Below, piece by piece: positions 23,330 to 33,353 of a DNA stretch of 64,000 nt. Within the stretch, counting starts at the first letter, position 1, and each line of letters opens with the position of its first letter. The DNA is taken from the IMG/VR virus record IMGVR_UViG_3300024261_002139, positions 1 through 64,000 of that record; one strand, written 5' to 3'. Source of the DNA: a virus. The notes under the pieces were generated by a model. The model searched no databases, was not told where the DNA came from, and worked only from the letters and a program-made list of their open reading frames with translations. Position numbers and translations under genes: made by a program.

Positions 23330-23638
23330 ATGAAAGAACTAGAAGACTATCTTGTTGAAGCCGTAGGCAACATAAGAAATGATAGAAAATTAGCCACTCA
23401 ATTACTTGAAGATGTGGCTAAGTATATTGGCGGTAGCGAAGAGCGGCACAAAGATGTCGGTGTCGTTGCCGCCAAATATATGGAAACCCTACAAAGATCC
23501 AACGAACAATTAGTTAAGATTGTCGGCCTAATGGAAAAAGCCAATAGGGGCAGTGAAGGTTTGTCCGAAGAGGATAAAGATGACTTGTTTGATTTTATCG
23601 AGAGTGAGAAAAATAAAGATAAAGAGGAAAACAAATAA
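23330..23638 (+). CDS. Helical acidic protein of unknown function
   Basis: 102 residues, almost entirely helical: LEDYLVEAVGNIRNDRKLAT, VAAKYMETLQRSNEQLVKIV, then an acidic tail (EEDKDDLFDFIESEKNKDKE). Its place directly after the late sigma factor recalls T4-type transcription co-factors such as gp33, but I see no sequence basis for that name. The last base overlaps the start of the spike gene (TAATG), so it is coupled to virion gene expression. Confidence 0.55.
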   Translation: MKELEDYLVEAVGNIRNDRKLATQLLEDVAKYIGGSEERHKDVGVVAAKYMETLQRSNEQLVKIVGLMEKANRGSEGLSEEDKDDLFDFIESEKNKDKEENK

Positions 23639-25272
23639 TGTCTAATACCGAAAAGTCTTTGGAGAAAAGCCTTGGCAAAGATGTTATACAAGGCCCCAGC
23701 GCCCAAAGAAAGTATTATGCTTCCGGTGAGCTGAATGCCGAAAAGGCAATTCGGGATGGTAAAACTTTGGATCCGGGGAACAATAGTGGGCTGCAATTAC
23801 TAGCAGGCATAGCCGAAGAGAGAGCTAATCCAAGCTTTATAGATCCAGCTAGTTTTTATGGAAAATGGAAGGCAATTGTTTTGAGAGTAGAGCCGCCAGC
23901 ACTGACAGCACAAAGTACAGAAATGCAATTGAATATGGGAAACACTACACTTCCGCTGACTAGGATAAAAGCACGAATACCAGAGATGGATGGTTTTTTG
24001 CCAGATCCTTTGTTCTATGGGAAAGGCGGCGGTACTGAAACAATAAATGTTCATAGGACATTTGAGGCAGCGAATACAGAGACGAGAGAGCCAGCAGTTG
24101 GAGACATCGTGTGGGTCGAGGTTACAAATTTAGATGATTTCGATTCTGCCGGAACTTATACAGATGTTGTTTTCCACACACCAGTTGATGGTGGGGCTGT
24201 TGGTGCTGACGACAAAACGGGCTCGAAAGCTTTCGATAAGGGAAACAAATTAAATGCCGCAGCTGCTACTGGCGATGGTATTGCCGGCCTTGGACCAGTT
24301 GGGATGACTGGGCAGACACCAACTCCGCTTCAGGAACAACTTGATCTTCTCCCTCCTGTCCCTGGCATCAATCCGCCGATTAGTAATAAACAGATGGCTT
24401 ATGAAGGTAAAGGTGAAGGCTCCCCAATGGGTCCAATTATGTACAACAATAACCAATTCGGACCCAGAGGGCGACGGTGGCCATTCAGGAGAAACAAGCT
24501 TCCAGGATACAGGGAGCTTGGGGAGGTTGAGCTGACAAAGTGGACAAATCTAGGTCGGGGAACTTATTCTCGTGCCAGGAAAGACGGACAAGGAGACCAG
24601 AAGGATGTTGTTGCCGCAGCGTACCCCTATTTAAAACTATTTTCTAAAGCTCTCAACGAAGAATTTGGGGTGACACTGAGAGTGAATAGTGGCTTTAGGA
24701 CAATGGCAGAACAAGAGAGGTTATTTAACAGATATCTTAGGCAAGTTGAGCAGTGGAAGAGGAGGAATAAAGACAAGACGAAAAAATTTCTCTGGAAAGG
24801 CGACAATAAATATTATTCAGGAAAGAGTTGGGGGTGGAAAACAGTAGAAGAAGAAGGGAAGCCGCCAAGAGAGGTGGAAAAGAGACCACCACCGGCTGCT
24901 TATCCTGGCAGATCAAACCACCAGAGCGGTAGAGCATACGACTTAAAATATTATGATAAACGAGGCCGCCCCAAGAAACTATACAAGGGGACAAGAATAT
25001 TTAACTGGATGATTAAAAATGGACCTAAATATGGATTTAGTTGGGGTGAGGTAAAAAGCGAGCCGTGGCATTGGTCATTTGATATCAACAAAGCTCCACC
25101 AATAGCGGAGTCGTTCACTGAACCAAATAGTGTTTCTGATGATATTGGTCAGACACCTATTGACGGTGATGTTGACTTGCCACCGATGGACAACGAACAA
25201 TCAGTTGAGAGCCCATGCGAAGAAGGCCAAAATCCAATTCAACTGCAAGACGGAACTATTGAGTGTATATAA
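23638..25272 (+). CDS. Baseplate spike/hub protein, gp5-like, with M15 (VanY) peptidase domain
   Basis: 544 residues. Residues about 55-200 look like the OB-fold found at the base of T4 gp5-type spikes (FYGKWKAIVLRVEPP, RIKARIPEMDGFLPDPL, AVGDIVWVEV). After a low-complexity linker, residues about 290-480 are an M15 D-Ala-D-Ala carboxypeptidase/endopeptidase: VNSGFRTMAEQERLF, SNHQSGRAYDLKYY (His and Asp zinc ligands, about 425-433) and KSEPWHWSFD (third zinc His, about 476). The virion would therefore cut cell-wall peptide cross-links during entry, where T4 uses a lysozyme domain. The C-terminus is acidic with two cysteines. It starts the tail block. Confidence 0.8.
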   Translation: MSNTEKSLEKSLGKDVIQGPSAQRKYYASGELNAEKAIRDGKTLDPGNNSGLQLLAGIAEERANPSFIDPASFYGKWKAIVLRVEPPALTAQSTEMQLNMGNTTLPLTRIKARIPEMDGFLPDPLFYGKGGGTETINVHRTFEAANTETREPAVGDIVWVEVTNLDDFDSAGTYTDVVFHTPVDGGAVGADDKTGSKAFDKGNKLNAAAATGDGIAGLGPVGMTGQTPTPLQEQLDLLPPVPGINPPISNKQMAYEGKGEGSPMGPIMYNNNQFGPRGRRWPFRRNKLPGYRELGEVELTKWTNLGRGTYSRARKDGQGDQKDVVAAAYPYLKLFSKALNEEFGVTLRVNSGFRTMAEQERLFNRYLRQVEQWKRRNKDKTKKFLWKGDNKYYSGKSWGWKTVEEEGKPPREVEKRPPPAAYPGRSNHQSGRAYDLKYYDKRGRPKKLYKGTRIFNWMIKNGPKYGFSWGEVKSEPWHWSFDINKAPPIAESFTEPNSVSDDIGQTPIDGDVDLPPMDNEQSVESPCEEGQNPIQLQDGTIECI

Positions 25273-25281
25273 GGAGTTAAT

Positions 25282-26253
25282 ATGTCTGGAATAAAACCAA
25301 ACAAAGGTAAAGAAGGTCTCGGTGATTTTTCGATTTCGCAAGATAGGAATGATGGGGTTCCCGATGCGATAAGGGCAGATAGTTTAGGGGTTGGGGGAGA
25401 TCACTTATTAGAAGCTGGTGGTGCTATATCGTTCCAAAAACTTCCAAGTGAAAAAGTGGTCGTTGGGGCAAACAATTCCTGGATTGTCTTGGGCAGAGAT
25501 CGTCCAGGCAAAGAATTCAGCGGCTACGGTGGTCTAAGTGACCATGGTGCTGGCTCGATTGACATCGTAGTCGGAAGAATGGGGCCAAGACCACAATGTG
25601 GTGTTTGGGTCGCTCCTGACTTCTTTCAGGATGCTGCCAGAATACACATCAGCCAAAAGACAGATATAGATGAAAACTTTGGTTTGGCTACTGGGAGAGT
25701 TGGGGCTTCTTTTGCTCGCTCTGGCATAGGTATCAAAGCAGACGAGGTTAGAGTTGTGGCGAGAGAAGGAATAAAACTGGTCACCGGAACTGACTTTGAA
25801 AATTCCCAAGGCGGGGTTACAGACTTGCAGCTAGGGGTAGATATTATAGCGAATAATGATGATACTGAATTACAGCCAATGGTGAAAGGAGATAATCTGG
25901 TTTTTGCTCTACACTATATGGTTGATTTGATTGATGAGACTTTGTCAATAATGACATCTATTCTCAAATCACAAATGGAATTTAACTCTAAAGTTAGCAG
26001 TCACTATCATGACGTGACATATTTCTGGAGCACACCAACATCAACTAGCGGAACATCAATCGGAGCCGGCGCAACTGCGATGACAACACAAATGCAAGAC
26101 GGCATCAGCTCTCTTCAATTTATGAAGTCAAATATAGCAAATTTTTATCCTCAATATTTGAGAGATAATCCGCAACTAATTTCAAATCGAGAAAATCAAT
26201 TACCACCAGGTACTGATAAATACATACTGAGCAAATACAATAATGTCAATTAG
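25282..26253 (+). CDS. Probable spike-tip or baseplate beta-helix protein
   Basis: 323 residues, AAGGAG upstream. The central part is built of short beta repeats (GRVGASFARSGIGIKADEVR, VVAREGIKLVTGTDFE), like the strand-turn units of gp5-type beta-helical spikes. The C-terminal third is helical and contains SHYHDV, reminiscent of the metal-binding HxH of spike tips. Position directly after the spike/peptidase gene supports a spike extension or hub role. I cannot assign a T4 number. Confidence 0.55.
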   Translation: MSGIKPNKGKEGLGDFSISQDRNDGVPDAIRADSLGVGGDHLLEAGGAISFQKLPSEKVVVGANNSWIVLGRDRPGKEFSGYGGLSDHGAGSIDIVVGRMGPRPQCGVWVAPDFFQDAARIHISQKTDIDENFGLATGRVGASFARSGIGIKADEVRVVAREGIKLVTGTDFENSQGGVTDLQLGVDIIANNDDTELQPMVKGDNLVFALHYMVDLIDETLSIMTSILKSQMEFNSKVSSHYHDVTYFWSTPTSTSGTSIGAGATAMTTQMQDGISSLQFMKSNIANFYPQYLRDNPQLISNRENQLPPGTDKYILSKYNNVN

Positions 26254-26266
26254 GCAAAATCAATAA

Positions 26267-29200
26267 ATGGTAGAAGAAAACGACAACATAGAATTGCCAC
26301 CAGGCGACGATGACGAAGAATCACCTCTTCACGATGATACTTTTCACCAAGGAGAAGACGAAGAAGATATTATTATAGAAGACGAAGAATCGCCCCTTCG
26401 TGACGATACCTTTCACCAAGGCGAAAAACAGAGATTAGATAGCTATGGGCGAGAGATAGAGGAAAGCCAAGGCGAAAAAAGAAGCTTCGTTATAAACCTT
26501 TTTAAGTTAAAAGAAAATTTAGATTTAGTATCACAACTTTTAACAAAATACGATAAAGACTTTAAGGAATCTGGAAAAAGTGCAACAGGTTTAGATTTTC
26601 TTCGTCTCGCTTCGGAGATTAAACAATTCCAGTCTGGGTTTGATCGATCTCTCAGAAGAGGGGTAGCATCGGTAAAGAGGAACAGAGATGAAGGGAAAGA
26701 CTTGTTTGGGAATGAATTCAAAACATCTAACGGCAAACCAAGTTACAACAGAGCACAAATAATACACAGTAACGATTATATTATATTTTCAGTAAGGATG
26801 TATGACACGGGAGACAGAGAAGTAGAGAGTTTCTTACAGTCGTCCAATGCATATGTATTGACTGGCGAAGACATGTTGAATTTTAACGGTGGTATTGTTA
26901 ATGATCCTACCATAATGAACTTGGTTGCCAACTTGGACGAAATAGCAGAGCAAATAACCTTTTCAGGCTTGTTGCCCCAGAGCGGGCCACTTTCTTTACA
27001 GTGCGGGGGAAGAAATGCTTTTAGCGATATAGCATCTGGCCCAGGCTTATCAAATGCTGAAAAGCTTGGAGATGCCGCAGCAGACTTTGTTACTTCTACT
27101 GCCACCATAGAAGATTTGACATGGGAAGGTTTTACTAAAAAATATATTTATCCAACCGTAGATATCGAACCGGCTAAATCCAAGAAGATGACATCTGGCG
27201 ATGCTGCTGCTTTCCTAAAATCGCTAGAGAAGAAATTAAAGAATGTACGAACAGAAGCAGAAAGAGCCCGTGATCGTGACAAGTATGGTGCTGGTTTCAA
27301 ATTGGCAATAAGCTCAGCCCGAGAAAAAGGATTTGAGTTTACAAACAGTTCACACAAACTGTTGTCAAACGAGGCAAAGGAAGAACTAAAAAATAGCTTG
27401 AATAGCTTTAGAGACGGGTTTACAGAGGTTTTGGATCGTGTGTCTCTCGGGTGCTTGCTAAAATCAGCAGCAGAATGTTTACTTCCGGCACTGAGTTGCC
27501 GCGACATACTTAGGGGAGTCAGGTTTGCCAACTTACCGAATCGCTTAAGTGCTGCTTTTCCCAACCAACCAAGGCTCGTTGAGAAGATAAATAAAGAACT
27601 TTGCAAAATAGAAGATCCAGACGGAAACATAGATCTTGTTCTTGATACCATAGAAAAATTTGTGGATCTAGAAGTTCTTTGTGATGTTGGTAACTGGGCA
27701 CTTGGCGGCGGTGGTGGCTTTGACTTGCCTCCGTTTTCTCTTCCGAGATTTGACATAATGGACTTGTTCGGCTCTCTTCGAATATCTATTGACCAGGCAG
27801 TTTTGGAGTTTTTAAACGAAGCCATCATACAGATGATTTTGGGCATATTAGAAGACCTGGCATCTTGTGACAATTTGGATGCTTTGGTATCTGGTGTCAT
27901 TGACGGGGAAATAGGTACTGATGCTGGTGTGGCTGGAGATGTAGCAAACCTATTTATTAAGGGCGAAGATTTTCAACCAGGGGAAAGTTCCATCGCTACT
28001 AGCCTTGGAAATAGGTGGGAAGAATTTGAAACAAGAGCAGAGCCCATGTTTGCTAGGCTTATAAAACTAGAACAATCTTCAGAATTCAATGCTCTTGGCG
28101 GAGCACTAGAGGCCAAGCAGGACTTCACCGCTAGGCCACTACAGACTGTTTTTCCTCGTAAAACCCAAAAAGCCAAAACAGCATCTGAACTGCTGGATGA
28201 CGCTGTAGACCAATCTGCTGAAATATCTTTGGACACTAGAGAGCTAATAAAGTTTGACGGAGAAGGGAAAGAAGTATATGAATCTGCGGTTGATCAATTT
28301 GGGAAATACACTTTGTCTTCTGATGGAAAGCGATTCGTGTTTGAAAGACAAACTGATGATACTTTAATTGTTGAGTCTGTACCAGCAACCCCAGCAGGAG
28401 TTGCTTCTACGGTTCCAGTACCTGGTGGTCAGGCACCTGGCGCTAGGCCCGGCTGCCCAGACGTTCCAGAGCCAGAAATAGAACTAGCACTACCATCAAA
28501 AAAAGAAATGCAACTCGCCCAAGCAGTTGCCATGAAAGAGGGTGTTTATAACCAATTGGCACAGAGATCTGGGACGAAAAGCGCAAGAGCAGGAATCAAA
28601 GATTTTTCTAAGCTGTTGGACGATGTTACTGTTCTCTTTGCACCTAGAGAGGTGTTGAGATTGTTATCCGGAGAAGCAGATGAAGCACTCTGTAAAGAAG
28701 TCCAGAACTTTGCGAATATCAAACATCCTGGGCTGAAGTTTATGAAGAGCCCAATGAAGATTTGTCAGATGTTTGATACTCTTGGGAAAATAACTGGCCT
28801 TGACAAACTGCAAGATGATATATTGCTTGCGTCAGCTGGGGCAACAATAAAAGAAGTTAAAATCCCTTGTGCCCCTGGCGACGATCCGGCAGAGAACTTA
28901 CGAGAAAAAATTCTTGAAGATGGTGGCCTTCCACCGGAAGAAATAAAAAAGAAGTTAGACGACATTAGAGACAAAAAGAGAGACAGATATAACGAAATAG
29001 CAGACACCATAGCGAACTTACAAGATCCAACAATATCTCTAGAAGAAGCATTGGCACCTCTTGCTTGTGGCCTAGACCCATCCACTAGGGAGATGCCTCC
29101 ATTGGTTGATAATATGCTGGACCTCACAATCGACACTTACTTACAGCCTGTCCAGATATCATTTAATGAAGAGGTTGATGTATATACAGAAGCGATAACA

Positions 29201-32200
29201 GAACAAAAGATGGAGACAATTGAGGTTCCCCCCACTCTTGGCTCCAGTCCCACCACCACACCCACTGGCGGATCCCCGCCCTCCCTTACTAGTTTTGAGG
29301 ATATCGGACAGCTACTGATTCAGCTTGGCGGCGGCGGAGCTGACGAAGTATTTGGCGATGAAGAACGTGGCGATATGATGAACCCCCGCTGGGCAAAAAT
29401 GATAAACGAGGGCTTTGTACCGGCCAATGGCACACCCGATGATCCGCTCGGCCCATATACTGAGGCTTCGATGGAAGGGTGGTCAGGCACCGGCCCACGA
29501 AGTAACTTCGGCCCAGATTCAGGGTGGCCAACAGTGAAAGAGCCCACAAGTGTAATCGGAGAATCTTTGAAAGAAGGTTTAGCCAAATTTAAAATTCCTG
29601 ATAATAATGGAGAAGCAATATTCTTAGCCGGCAGCATGGGCGGGAGCACCAATTTCAGTAGCTTACTAGGAAGCGGTGATATCAACCTGGGTTTGAGTGG
29701 TTTTTTTCCCAATTCCGATTCTAACGATCCTGAATCTACACGGGAAGTGAACTTAAACACTTTCGTTATGAAGTACATTCCAGATAATAATGGTGAGACT
29801 GAACTTGATATAGTAACAAATGGTTCGTCTAAAATGTTTCGACCTATACCTGGCAGGGATTCTTCTACTCTTTTTACGTTGAGGAAAACATACGAAAAAG
29901 ACAAACAAATACAAAATATTTTAGATAACGAATTCAACGGTTCAAATTCTAGAGCTGAAACTTTCGCTGGTCTTATAATAAATAGGTTAAAAGGTGGTTT
30001 TGCGAATCAAGGCGATCCTGGAGAGGAATATAATGATTTCTTCCAAGGCAAACACAAAGACTTGGTTTCTGGAAGTGTCGAGGTCAAAGCCGCGAAGGTG
30101 ATAGGCAACCGTCTCCTGGAAACACCGGCCTCTATAAATTCAACAACAAGCATGCCAGCACCGTCTGAGAGCAGCCCCTCGCAAAAGAATGCTATTGTTA
30201 GCATAGTAGATTTTGCTGCCTCTGCCTCTCCTGCCCAAAAGGCTTGTGGTCAAAATCCGAACTTAATGGCTCTTGATGATTTAAAATTTACGATGAAGGA
30301 AGAATTTTCCAGATCTAGTTGCGAAGACAGGAGGCCAGTTGGAGACGGCACAACTGAACAAAGAGGACCAGTAGTTAGTGCTGCTATCATTGGTGCCGTT
30401 ATGGGAACGATTAGGCTCTTTATGGTAGACCAAGTTCTTCGTGCATTGTTTGTTTATGACGAGTTTAGGTATTCTGAAAATCTTTTTGTTGAAGACGATC
30501 TTTTGATGGACTTTACGATTGAGAGAATGAAAATTAGTATAAAATCTCAAGAAAAGAATGACAACTATTATAGGATATTCTTGAAAGAGTCAATACTGAC
30601 ATACAACAGGAGAATAAAAAAGGGCGATGTTAATCTTAAGGGCGATTTGATACCCTTTGAGAGAAAAGTGAACAAAGGGGAAATAAAAAAGAAAGTTAGT
30701 GGTGAAACACTTGAAATGAAAGAAGAGAGATATCTTTCTTCTTTGTCACTAGTGGACTTGGAAGACCTTGCAACAGCGGCACTTAAAGAATTGTCAAAAG
30801 AACAGATGAGATCAGTTCTTAAGAAATTTTCTTTTATACTTGGTGGAAGGCAGCCGGTGAATTTCAAAAGAGAACTCTTAAAAGAAACACCAATAGTTGA
30901 AATAAAGGATGAAGAAACTCCTGATAGATTTGACGGTATATTCGCAGAAGGCATTCCAGAAGGCGGCAAATTCATATTGGAGAAATATATCAGATCGGCA
31001 AAAGATCCATCCTCAGTTGAGGGTGTTGGTATTGTTGAAGTTAACGACAAGATCAACTCATTGGCGGAGTGGGATAGATTTATTCAGCAACAATCAGAAG
31101 AAAATTCTGAGATGAATATAAAAGACAACTTTAATGGTTTGTGGAAATACGGAATGAGGTTGACATACATACCATATATTGAACCAGACAATGTTCCTGA
31201 TTTTTCTAGCAAAGTCGATCTGGACAAGGCAGATACTTTTAAGACATACCATGAAAAATTAGAAAATGGAAACATCATAACACCAATACCCATAACTACT
31301 GTGGAAATACCAATACAAGAGTTTGAGAAAATAGAAGATTCTCTAGGAAGGGTGTCCTCTCTATATAATTCGAAATACGAAGACATCTTGTTAAGTCTGA
31401 TGGTGGAAGACCAATATTTTAAATTAATATTTGATTACTGCTTGTCAGCCAAGGAGAGTGCAGCACTTCTTACAATATACACCACCATGGTGCTAAACAG
31501 CATGGAAATGGACAAGTTATTTGTTGAGACAAAGGGTAGATTGAAAAGTTTGCTTCTGGATGTTCTTGAATCAACGAACGCACTTAAAAAACCAGATCAA
31601 AGATTTGAGACAGACACATCAACAGAGTTACAGAATGCTCAGAGATCTGCAGGGCAAGAAAGCCCAGGAATGGGCCTTAAAGTCTTAAAAATAATATTAA
31701 ACACCCCGATATGGATAATGAAAGGTGTTGCCGAAATGATAGATCCGAATGTCTTTATCACATCAAAGGTTCAAGCTGCCGGGAAAGCTGGGTACTTGAT
31801 ACCTAGGTTACAACTTAAGCCAGGCTGGAACAGGGCACCAAAACTGGACGGAGACGGAAACCCAATAGAGGGTGGAGGCTGTGACTTTGTTCCGACTGCA
31901 CCAACCACCCCAGGCAAATATAAAACACTAGAGGCTGCCATCGCAGACGAGCCACAAATAGAAGATTTTGAAGGAAAACTCCTGGGTGTAATAGAACCAA
32001 AGCCAAGCGATCTCCGCATCGCCGCAATTCCGGACCAAGATGATGGCCCAGAAGCTTTAGGAAAAACAGATATTGTAAAACTAGCCACTGAAGCCTCCGT
32101 TGAAGTAATGAAGCAACTAACATTGTTGTTCGTTGCGACAACAGATCCATTGGGTGGCCTTGCTGCCGCCCTTGCGATCACCCTCCAGCCTGATATACCA

Positions 32201-32905
32201 ATCTCTAAAAACCCAGCCTTGGCACTCCAACAACTGGAAAGCGGTTATTTAGGGCCAGGTCTTCCGTTTGCTGTAACTAATAAGATAGTGACTGCTGAAA
32301 ATGCAAACTCTTTTTTTTCGAGCATCGTATCTAACGTGGGTATCCCCGGAGAAATACCAGAAATAAAAAACACAGCAAGAGATACAATAATAGAGGAATT
32401 GGATGGAACAGAGATCTCTGTGGTCTCCCTCTTGGAATCCTTGGGGCCTGTTTTTGCATCTCTTGGAATAAGTCAGTCAGCCATCGACACTGTTGTAACC
32501 CTCATCGAGCAGCCCTTGAACGTTGCCGGCAATCCTTCGGTGACACTAAACAGGGACATAATAGAATATCTTTTGGATCTTCTTGATCCAGGCCCTTCAG
32601 CACCAGTTTTCCCAGGCCACAAAGTAGACATTCCGTTGAACTTCTTGACTTGGGTTGTACCAATCTTTAGACCATATAATCTTTACCTAGGCCCAGGTCA
32701 GATTCTTTGGATTGGAATGGCATTTTTGCTTAACGAGGCCGCCCTTTATAATCTACCAAAAGCGAAGGAAGAAGCAAAATACAAGATAATTCCCCCAGAG
32801 ATAGATTTCAACCCATCTTCTGCTAGTGAAGTAGAGTGTTCTCCGGGAGAAGATGACAATGGCAATCTTTCACCAGGTACAGCTAAAAACTGTTCTGAAA
32901 CCTAA
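26267..32905 (+). CDS. Giant virion protein (2212 residues), probable baseplate component
   Basis: One uninterrupted frame of 2212 residues, far larger than any T4 baseplate protein. The N-terminus is acidic and carries a 15-residue repeat (DEESPLHDDTFHQGE and DEESPLRDDTFHQGE, residues 16-30 and 39-53). Residues 60-600 are mostly helical. A Pro/Gly-rich linker follows near 700-730. A second low-complexity segment (Pro/Thr/Gly/Ser) is near 985-1020. The later part contains long helices and a hydrophobic C-terminal region (FLTWVVPIFRPYNLYLGPGQ). Cysteines are spread out. No enzyme motif is seen. Flanking spike, gp25 and gp6 genes argue for a baseplate or hub part. A tape-measure role cannot be excluded. 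Confidence 0.65.
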   Translation: MVEENDNIELPPGDDDEESPLHDDTFHQGEDEEDIIIEDEESPLRDDTFHQGEKQRLDSYGREIEESQGEKRSFVINLFKLKENLDLVSQLLTKYDKDFKESGKSATGLDFLRLASEIKQFQSGFDRSLRRGVASVKRNRDEGKDLFGNEFKTSNGKPSYNRAQIIHSNDYIIFSVRMYDTGDREVESFLQSSNAYVLTGEDMLNFNGGIVNDPTIMNLVANLDEIAEQITFSGLLPQSGPLSLQCGGRNAFSDIASGPGLSNAEKLGDAAADFVTSTATIEDLTWEGFTKKYIYPTVDIEPAKSKKMTSGDAAAFLKSLEKKLKNVRTEAERARDRDKYGAGFKLAISSAREKGFEFTNSSHKLLSNEAKEELKNSLNSFRDGFTEVLDRVSLGCLLKSAAECLLPALSCRDILRGVRFANLPNRLSAAFPNQPRLVEKINKELCKIEDPDGNIDLVLDTIEKFVDLEVLCDVGNWALGGGGGFDLPPFSLPRFDIMDLFGSLRISIDQAVLEFLNEAIIQMILGILEDLASCDNLDALVSGVIDGEIGTDAGVAGDVANLFIKGEDFQPGESSIATSLGNRWEEFETRAEPMFARLIKLEQSSEFNALGGALEAKQDFTARPLQTVFPRKTQKAKTASELLDDAVDQSAEISLDTRELIKFDGEGKEVYESAVDQFGKYTLSSDGKRFVFERQTDDTLIVESVPATPAGVASTVPVPGGQAPGARPGCPDVPEPEIELALPSKKEMQLAQAVAMKEGVYNQLAQRSGTKSARAGIKDFSKLLDDVTVLFAPREVLRLLSGEADEALCKEVQNFANIKHPGLKFMKSPMKICQMFDTLGKITGLDKLQDDILLASAGATIKEVKIPCAPGDDPAENLREKILEDGGLPPEEIKKKLDDIRDKKRDRYNEIADTIANLQDPTISLEEALAPLACGLDPSTREMPPLVDNMLDLTIDTYLQPVQISFNEEVDVYTEAITEQKMETIEVPPTLGSSPTTTPTGGSPPSLTSFEDIGQLLIQLGGGGADEVFGDEERGDMMNPRWAKMINEGFVPANGTPDDPLGPYTEASMEGWSGTGPRSNFGPDSGWPTVKEPTSVIGESLKEGLAKFKIPDNNGEAIFLAGSMGGSTNFSSLLGSGDINLGLSGFFPNSDSNDPESTREVNLNTFVMKYIPDNNGETELDIVTNGSSKMFRPIPGRDSSTLFTLRKTYEKDKQIQNILDNEFNGSNSRAETFAGLIINRLKGGFANQGDPGEEYNDFFQGKHKDLVSGSVEVKAAKVIGNRLLETPASINSTTSMPAPSESSPSQKNAIVSIVDFAASASPAQKACGQNPNLMALDDLKFTMKEEFSRSSCEDRRPVGDGTTEQRGPVVSAAIIGAVMGTIRLFMVDQVLRALFVYDEFRYSENLFVEDDLLMDFTIERMKISIKSQEKNDNYYRIFLKESILTYNRRIKKGDVNLKGDLIPFERKVNKGEIKKKVSGETLEMKEERYLSSLSLVDLEDLATAALKELSKEQMRSVLKKFSFILGGRQPVNFKRELLKETPIVEIKDEETPDRFDGIFAEGIPEGGKFILEKYIRSAKDPSSVEGVGIVEVNDKINSLAEWDRFIQQQSEENSEMNIKDNFNGLWKYGMRLTYIPYIEPDNVPDFSSKVDLDKADTFKTYHEKLENGNIITPIPITTVEIPIQEFEKIEDSLGRVSSLYNSKYEDILLSLMVEDQYFKLIFDYCLSAKESAALLTIYTTMVLNSMEMDKLFVETKGRLKSLLLDVLESTNALKKPDQRFETDTSTELQNAQRSAGQESPGMGLKVLKIILNTPIWIMKGVAEMIDPNVFITSKVQAAGKAGYLIPRLQLKPGWNRAPKLDGDGNPIEGGGCDFVPTAPTTPGKYKTLEAAIADEPQIEDFEGKLLGVIEPKPSDLRIAAIPDQDDGPEALGKTDIVKLATEASVEVMKQLTLLFVATTDPLGGLAAALAITLQPDIPISKNPALALQQLESGYLGPGLPFAVTNKIVTAENANSFFSSIVSNVGIPGEIPEIKNTARDTIIEELDGTEISVVSLLESLGPVFASLGISQSAIDTVVTLIEQPLNVAGNPSVTLNRDIIEYLLDLLDPGPSAPVFPGHKVDIPLNFLTWVVPIFRPYNLYLGPGQILWIGMAFLLNEAALYNLPKAKEEAKYKIIPPEIDFNPSSASEVECSPGEDDNGNLSPGTAKNCSET
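26312..26425 (+). repeat. Duplicated acidic peptide motif at the N-terminus of the giant protein
   Basis: Two 45-base units (26312-26356 and 26381-26425) encode DEESPL(H/R)DDTFHQGE. The protein is nearly identical while several synonymous positions differ, so the peptide is conserved by selection and not by recent copying. Confidence 0.75.
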
Positions 32906-32922
32906 CAAAAAGAATGTCGCTT

Positions 32923-32933
32923 GATATTTATAG
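32923..32933 (+). promoter_or_regulatory. GATATTTATAG element before gene 25, candidate late promoter
   Basis: Lies in the 46-base gap after the giant gene, 18 bases before ATG 32952. It contains TATTTATA, the exact reverse complement of the T4 late core TATAAATA, and matches similar elements before the sheath, tube and 63043 genes. Confidence 0.35.
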
Positions 32934-32951
32934 TGTAGGAGAATACGAACA

Positions 32952-33335
32952 ATGCCGGGATTAGCTCCATTAACACCTTTATCACTTGGTGGCCCATACG
33001 GTTACACTCTGGTAAACGATATACCCGCTCTAGTAAAGCAGAACTTGAAGATGTTGTTGTTGACAGCGCCCGGCGAAAGGATGATGGATCCTAACTTTGG
33101 GGTTGGCCTGAGAAACTATCTATTTGAGCAAAAATCGGAATCAGTATATGCAGACATTACATCCAACATTGGACAGCAGGTATCAACATATATGCCATTT
33201 ATAAATTTGGTTGATGTTTTGATAGAGGATTTGAGAGATGAATCTTCCATCAGTGAGAATTCTGTCACACTGCGTGTTGTATATTCCATCCCGGCGATTG
33301 AAACACAAGATCAAGTTGATGTTAGTTTGAAATAA
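32952..33335 (+). CDS. 25: Baseplate wedge protein gp25-like
   Basis: 127 residues. Signatures of the GPW/gp25 family: KQNLKMLLLTAPGERMMDPN, FGVGLRNYLFEQKS, then INLVDVLIEDL and a beta-rich C-terminal LRVVYSIPAIETQDQ. Gp25 forms the inner baseplate wedge and nucleates sheath polymerisation. Full length for the family. It precedes gp6, as in many contractile systems. Confidence 0.9.
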   Translation: MPGLAPLTPLSLGGPYGYTLVNDIPALVKQNLKMLLLTAPGERMMDPNFGVGLRNYLFEQKSESVYADITSNIGQQVSTYMPFINLVDVLIEDLRDESSISENSVTLRVVYSIPAIETQDQVDVSLK

Positions 33336-33353
33336 AAGAGGAATCTACAACAG

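Noticed and set aside
27148-27900. Long minus-strand open frame inside the 2212-residue gene
   Set aside because: Fully contained in a clearly coding plus-strand gene, no ribosome site or family motif, low-complexity translation. A codon-bias shadow.
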